Assembly: GCA_023411775.1 (NCBI GenBank)
Contig: JAEYOL010000214.1
Span: forward strand, 1 to 9,946
Length of the DNA stretch: 9,946 nt
Direction of reading: 5' to 3'
From: Bacteroidota bacterium
GTDB lineage: Bacteria; Bacteroidota; Bacteroidia; Chitinophagales; Chitinophagaceae
The notes beneath the pieces were generated by a model, which was not told the DNA's origin, made no database searches, and saw nothing but the letters and a program-made list of their open reading frames with translations. A program made the translations under genes and the position numbers. Shown here one piece after another: positions 6,994 to 9,946 of this stretch. How positions within the stretch are numbered: the stretch's first letter is position 1; each line of letters opens with the position of its first letter.

Positions 6994-7656
6994 ATGGTTT
7001 TGCGATTTGCTCCGGTGGCCAGGTTAATTATGCTGATCATTGCATTGACGGCATGGTTTGCCCTCGGTCTGCAGTTATATCTCCTGGTCAGTAATGTGAA
7101 GCAATCCGGAATGACACGTCTCGGTGCTGTTGGGCGATTCCTGGCTTTTTTCACCATCCTTACCAATATGCTGGTTGCTATCGGCCTCACCTGTATTTTA
7201 ATCAATCCAAATAGCCGGCTGGGTCGCTTTTTTTCAAAACCCGCAACTCTTGCCGCGATCTCACTATATATTTTGATCGTAGGAATCGTTTACAACGCTA
7301 TTCTCCGATCACTCTGGCAACCTGCGGGGCTTCAAAAATGGGCGGATGAATTGTTACATGTCGTCATCCCGGTTCTTTATGTTTGTTATTGGCTCATATT
7401 TGTTTCAAAAGGCTCCCTGAGATGGCGGCATGTGATCGTCTGGTTGCTTTATCCTGCTCTTTACCTTGTCTATGCGTTGATACGTGGCAGTCTTGAAGGT
7501 TTTTACCCCTACCCTTTTATCAATGTTACAGAATTGGGTTATGGAAAAGTGATGACAAACGCCGCGTCACTGCTTGTCGTGTTCATAGCAGGTGGAGCAT
7601 TATTTGTTGGCATCGATAAATTGATGAACCGTGCGACCCGGTCTTCCATCTCCTGA
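6994..7656 (+). CDS. Pr6Pr family membrane protein (six predicted transmembrane helices)
   Basis: A 220-residue integral inner-membrane protein. Hydrophobic segments lie at about residues 11-32, 48-70, 84-104, 121-138, 147-164 and 189-207, giving six helices. Recognisable family features are FFTILTN (52-58), the ELLHVVIPVLYVCYW segment (119-133), YPALYLVYALIRG (153-165) and the YPYPF...YGKVMTNA region (171-190). These match the group named Pr6Pr in bacterial annotation, distantly like FAR-17a/AIG1-type membrane proteins; the biochemical role is not established. The frame could begin at a TTG at 6976, six codons earlier, but ATG 6994 (MVLRFAPVARLIML) is the more likely start. The gene is divergent from the small hypothetical gene, and its stop is 51 bases before the bestrophin ATG. 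I saw no good promoter on its own strand. Confidence 0.85.
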   Translation: MVLRFAPVARLIMLIIALTAWFALGLQLYLLVSNVKQSGMTRLGAVGRFLAFFTILTNMLVAIGLTCILINPNSRLGRFFSKPATLAAISLYILIVGIVYNAILRSLWQPAGLQKWADELLHVVIPVLYVCYWLIFVSKGSLRWRHVIVWLLYPALYLVYALIRGSLEGFYPYPFINVTELGYGKVMTNAASLLVVFIAGGALFVGIDKLMNRATRSSIS

Positions 7657-7660
7657 AGCT

Positions 7661-7694
7661 TTTGACTCAGTATATTGCTCAACCTTTATTTTTG
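7661..7694 (+). promoter_or_regulatory. Bacteroidota-type promoter candidate for the bestrophin gene
   Basis: TTTG (7661-7664) is followed after 22 bases by TATTTTTG (7687-7694), an exact match to TAnnTTTG. The spacing is at the long end of what has been described for this class. Transcription would begin near 7700, leaving a very short leader before the ATG at 7708. Confidence 0.45.
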
Positions 7695-7707
7695 ATAAAA
7701 TATTTAC

Positions 7708-8592
7708 ATGATCTTCTACAACCCGAAAGACTGGTTTACCTATATTTTCCGATTTCATAAAGCAGACACATTCCGTAAACTGGCGCCTTTGATGATCGGC
7801 GTCTCCATTTATTCTGGGATCATCGCTTATCTCGAGCTGGAATACTGGAGGCTTGCGTCTTCCAGCTATGTAAAAAACATCCCGCTCATGCACGGGTTGC
7901 TCGGCTTTGCCATTTCAATGCTGCTTGTATTTCGTACCAATACCGCCTATGATCGCTGGTGGGAAGGTCGGAAGTTGTGGGGGCAACTCGTCAACAACAG
8001 CCGCAACCTGGCGTTGAAACTGGCTGCATTTATTCCACATCAGGAAAAGGCACAGCGATCTTTTTTTCGCAAGATCATTCCAGCCTACGCCTTTACGCTA
8101 CACAACCATTTGAAATCTGAAAAAGTGAGGATAGAACTTTTTGCCGAAGATGAACACAGGGAGGTTTTTAAAACGCTTGACGACTCCAAACACCTGCCCA
8201 ACCAGGTGGCAAGACTGATGTTCCAGCATGTGCAACAACTTTACCAGGACAAAAAGATCACAGGTGATCAGTTGATCGTTATGAATAGCGAACTCCAGGC
8301 ATTTACCGATATCTGTGGCGCCTGTGAGCGTATCAAGAATACACCGATCCCATATTCATACAGTGTGTTTATAAAAAAATTCATTTTTATATACGTGATG
8401 ACCCTGCCGTTTGGATATGTGTTTTCCCTCGGGTATTATGTGATACCTGTAGTGGCGTTTGTTTTATATGTGTTGGCCAGCCTGGAAATCATTGCCGAGG
8501 AAATCGAAGATCCTTTTGGCGGTGATCCAAACGATGTGCCATCGGATAAACTCGCAGAAAATATACAACGTACTGTTGCGGATATACTTTAA
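7708..8592 (+). CDS. Bestrophin family ion channel protein (UPF0187/bestrophin-like)
   Basis: A 294-residue inner-membrane protein, the usual length for bacterial bestrophins. Family hallmarks are FRTNTAYDRWWEGRKLWG (75-92), the GACERIKNTPIPYSYS segment (204-219) and the EIEDPFGGDPNDVP segment (265-278). Hydrophobic helices lie at about 26-44, 60-75, 222-240 and 244-262, with a long soluble helical region (about 100-200) between them. Bacterial bestrophins form pentameric channels; the Klebsiella homologue is cation-selective and the animal ones are chloride channels, so the ion here is not certain. By register from the Arg-Trp-Trp motif, the pore-neck positions would be Phe67, Met71 and Phe75. 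The start ATG follows an 8-of-8 promoter element. The upstream Pr6Pr gene is another membrane protein, but the separate promoter argues against strict coupling. Confidence 0.93.
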   Translation: MIFYNPKDWFTYIFRFHKADTFRKLAPLMIGVSIYSGIIAYLELEYWRLASSSYVKNIPLMHGLLGFAISMLLVFRTNTAYDRWWEGRKLWGQLVNNSRNLALKLAAFIPHQEKAQRSFFRKIIPAYAFTLHNHLKSEKVRIELFAEDEHREVFKTLDDSKHLPNQVARLMFQHVQQLYQDKKITGDQLIVMNSELQAFTDICGACERIKNTPIPYSYSVFIKKFIFIYVMTLPFGYVFSLGYYVIPVVAFVLYVLASLEIIAEEIEDPFGGDPNDVPSDKLAENIQRTVADIL

Positions 8593-8616
8593 CGGGCCAG
8601 TCCCGGGCAATGATTA

Positions 8617-8638
8617 GGGATAATTTTTCGTTTATCCT
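8617..8638. repeat. Small hairpin between the bestrophin and lipoprotein genes
   Basis: GGATAA (8618-8623) pairs with TTATCC (8632-8637) across an eight-base T-rich loop, plus one possible G-T pair outside. It lies 25 bases after the bestrophin stop and 22 bases before the lipoprotein ATG. No T-run follows, so it is a poor terminator. The TAATTTTT inside it partly resembles a -7 element, but no spaced TTTG was found upstream. Confidence 0.3.
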
Positions 8639-8659
8639 GGTGAAGCAATTAAATATCGT

Positions 8660-8998
8660 ATGAAGCTACCTGGCTGGCCAATACTTATTATTACACTCCT
8701 TTTTGCGTCCTGTAGTAAATCCAGTACGGATAACCCTGATCCCTGTGAAGGACCGGCCAAAACCTGGTCAGCAGATGTAAGCCCTATCATTCAAACTTAT
8801 TGTAACCAGGCTTCCTGCCATGCGAGTGGAAGCGTGAATGGGCCTGGACCTTTAACCAACTATACCCAGGTATTTAATGCCAGAACTGTTATCAGGGAAG
8901 CCATCAGGTCGGGCTTTATGCCGCAGGACGCGACCCTGAGCTCCACGCAAAGAAACAATATCATCTGTTGGATCGACAACGGCGCTTCGAATAATTAA
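8660..8998 (+). CDS. Small lipoprotein with a cytochrome c-like CX4CH haem-binding motif
   Basis: A 112-residue protein starting with a lipoprotein signal peptide. Lys2 and a hydrophobic stretch (PILIITLLFAS) lead to Cys18 in LFASC, a lipobox form frequent in Bacteroidota. The mature part begins CSKSSTDNPDPC, a typical flexible tether. The key motif is CNQASCH (48-54), C-x4-C-H, preceded by SADVSPIIQTY and followed by a Met in SGFMPQ (Met87) and the IICWIDNGASNN ending. This order (haem motif, then a Met-Pro, then I-x-x-W-I-x-x-G-A) is that of small c-type cytochrome domains found in many Bacteroidota lipoproteins. CX4CH is a known variant of CXXCH, as in cytochromes c3. An electron-carrier role in the periplasm or outer membrane is inferred; haem binding is not proven. 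It sits 81 bases before the S9 peptidase gene, same direction. Confidence 0.82.
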   Translation: MKLPGWPILIITLLFASCSKSSTDNPDPCEGPAKTWSADVSPIIQTYCNQASCHASGSVNGPGPLTNYTQVFNARTVIREAIRSGFMPQDATLSSTQRNNIICWIDNGASNN

Positions 8999-9079
8999 TA
9001 TATCGTTGTTATTTCATTGTAGAGAAAAAACTTCATTCCGCTTTAGGTTTCTCAATATATTTAGGCAAAAAATAAAGGA

Positions 9080-9946
9080 ATGAATAAAAAAATATGCTTT
9101 GCCTTTTTCGTCTTATGCTGCAGCATTTCGTGGGGACAGACCACGCTCGACAAACTCACAGTTGAAAAGATTATGAGAGACCCTAAATGGATGGGCAGTT
9201 CTCCTTCCTCACCACAATGGAGCGTAGATGGCAAAATGCTTTTTTTCAATTGGAATCCCGACCGGGCATTAGCAGACTCACTATATTATATCACGCTCGA
9301 TAATCAAACACCGGCAAAAGCCACCCTGGCGCAACAACAGGCGCTGGTCACGAGCAATTCCGCCAGGTATAATAAGGCCCAGTCAGCATACGTGTACAGC
9401 AAGGATGGTGACGTATTCTACAGGGATATTAAAACCGGGAAAACCCGCCGGGTAACAGAAACGACAGAGTTTGAATCAAACCCGCAGTTTTCATTCAATG
9501 AAACAAAGATCGTTTACAGCCGTAGCCAAAACCTTTATGCCTGGAATATTGCTACTGGTGAAACGCAACAACTAACTAACCTTAAAACAGGTGAATCCGC
9601 TTCTCCAGGACATGCCGGTGGTGCAAGAACCGCAAGAGGTGCTGCGCCCAGGGCGGCAACCGGAGGCTCACCACAGGAAGAATGGCTGAAGAAAGATCAA
9701 TTGCAATATTTCGAAGTCCTTCGGTTAAGAAAAGAGAAAAAAGATAAGGGTGATGCCTATACCAAGGCTGCAAGACCAAAGGAATTGCGCAGTATCAGTA
9801 TCGAGGATAAGACATTACAATCTTTATCCATAAGCCCGGACGGCCGGTTTATAAGTTATCGCCTGACAAAACCTCCTTCCAATTCAAAGGCTACGATCGT
9901 TCCAAATTATGTTACCGAATCAGGATTCACTACGGATATACCGGCC
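9080..9946 (+). CDS. S9 family peptidase (prolyl oligopeptidase/DPP IV-like), N-terminal part, cut by window end
   Basis: The frame stays open from ATG 9080 to the last base, 289 codons, so the C-terminus is missing. A signal peptide (1-19, MNKKICFAFFVLCCSISWG) directs export; cleavage before Gln20 is likely. The rest looks like the N-terminal beta-propeller of DPP IV/prolyl oligopeptidase-type enzymes, with repeated blades such as DVFYRDIKTGKTRRVT (111-126), PQFSFNETKIVYSRSQNLYAW (starting at 135) and SLSISPDGRFISYRL (248-262). Family members use a C-terminal alpha/beta hydrolase domain with a Ser-Asp-His triad, not visible here. Residues 175-198 are a low-complexity Ala/Gly/Arg-rich insertion, followed by a charged Lys-rich stretch (202-224). 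Upstream, AAAGGA touches the ATG too closely to be a good Shine-Dalgarno site. TAGGTTTC at 9044-9051 is a weak 7-of-8 promoter element with a TTG 24 bases before it. The gene may instead be read with the upstream lipoprotein gene. Confidence 0.85.
   Translation, partial: MNKKICFAFFVLCCSISWGQTTLDKLTVEKIMRDPKWMGSSPSSPQWSVDGKMLFFNWNPDRALADSLYYITLDNQTPAKATLAQQQALVTSNSARYNKAQSAYVYSKDGDVFYRDIKTGKTRRVTETTEFESNPQFSFNETKIVYSRSQNLYAWNIATGETQQLTNLKTGESASPGHAGGARTARGAAPRAATGGSPQEEWLKKDQLQYFEVLRLRKEKKDKGDAYTKAARPKELRSISIEDKTLQSLSISPDGRFISYRLTKPPSNSKATIVPNYVTESGFTTDIPA

Noticed and set aside
6918..7205. 95-codon minus-strand frame over the start of the Pr6Pr gene
   Set aside because: It is antisense to predicted membrane helices and overlaps the minus-strand promoter candidate; the translation has no family-like features.
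8617..8638. Hairpin after the bestrophin gene as an intrinsic terminator
   Set aside because: The stem is A/T-rich and is followed by TGGTGAAGC rather than a T-run.
1..9946. Mobile elements, CRISPR arrays, tRNA/rRNA genes, or a new multi-gene defence-type system
   Set aside because: No transposase, integrase, terminal repeats, regularly spaced repeats or tRNA-like folds were seen, and the genes belong to unrelated, mostly familiar families.

Overview
The window looks like chromosomal DNA from a Bacteroidota bacterium, most likely of the Chitinophagaceae type. Evidence for this is a TonB-dependent receptor with an N-terminal carboxypeptidase-regulatory-like domain, a lipoprotein with an LFASC-type lipobox, absence of convincing Shine-Dalgarno sequences, and promoter candidates of the Bacteroidota form (TTTG about 19-22 bases before TAnnTTTG). 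No mobile element, tRNA, rRNA or CRISPR array was seen. No stretch longer than about 210 bases lacks a gene.

Left part (1-3234). The window opens inside a molybdenum-cofactor gene of the MoaB/MogA type, probably the end of a MoaC/MoaB fusion. It converges on an elongation factor G paralogue, and a terminator hairpin usable from both sides lies between them. The EF-G paralogue carries Tyr where EF-G has its catalytic His. Upstream of it, in the same direction, is a small His-rich coiled-coil protein of unknown function, with a strong palindrome in the gap.

Middle (3235-6907). A RimJ/RimL-like GNAT acetyltransferase runs tail to tail, 9 bases apart, with a stand-alone TonB-dependent outer-membrane receptor. 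The receptor has no SusD partner here and resembles siderophore/iron receptors more than SusC. A good promoter candidate and two inverted repeats precede it. Behind it is a small conserved-looking protein of unknown function with its own promoter candidate.

Right part (6908-9946). Four genes run rightward: a six-helix Pr6Pr-type membrane protein, a bestrophin-family anion channel with its own promoter candidate, a small lipoprotein with a CX4CH haem-type motif, and the start of a secreted S9 (prolyl oligopeptidase/DPP IV-like) peptidase cut by the window end.

The genes do not form one obvious pathway; this is mostly an ordinary mixed region. The items most worth a second look are the EF-G paralogue with altered GTPase residues, the His-rich coiled-coil neighbour, the receptor leader with its inverted repeats, and the CX4CH lipoprotein. 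I found no clear evidence of a wholly new multi-gene system.
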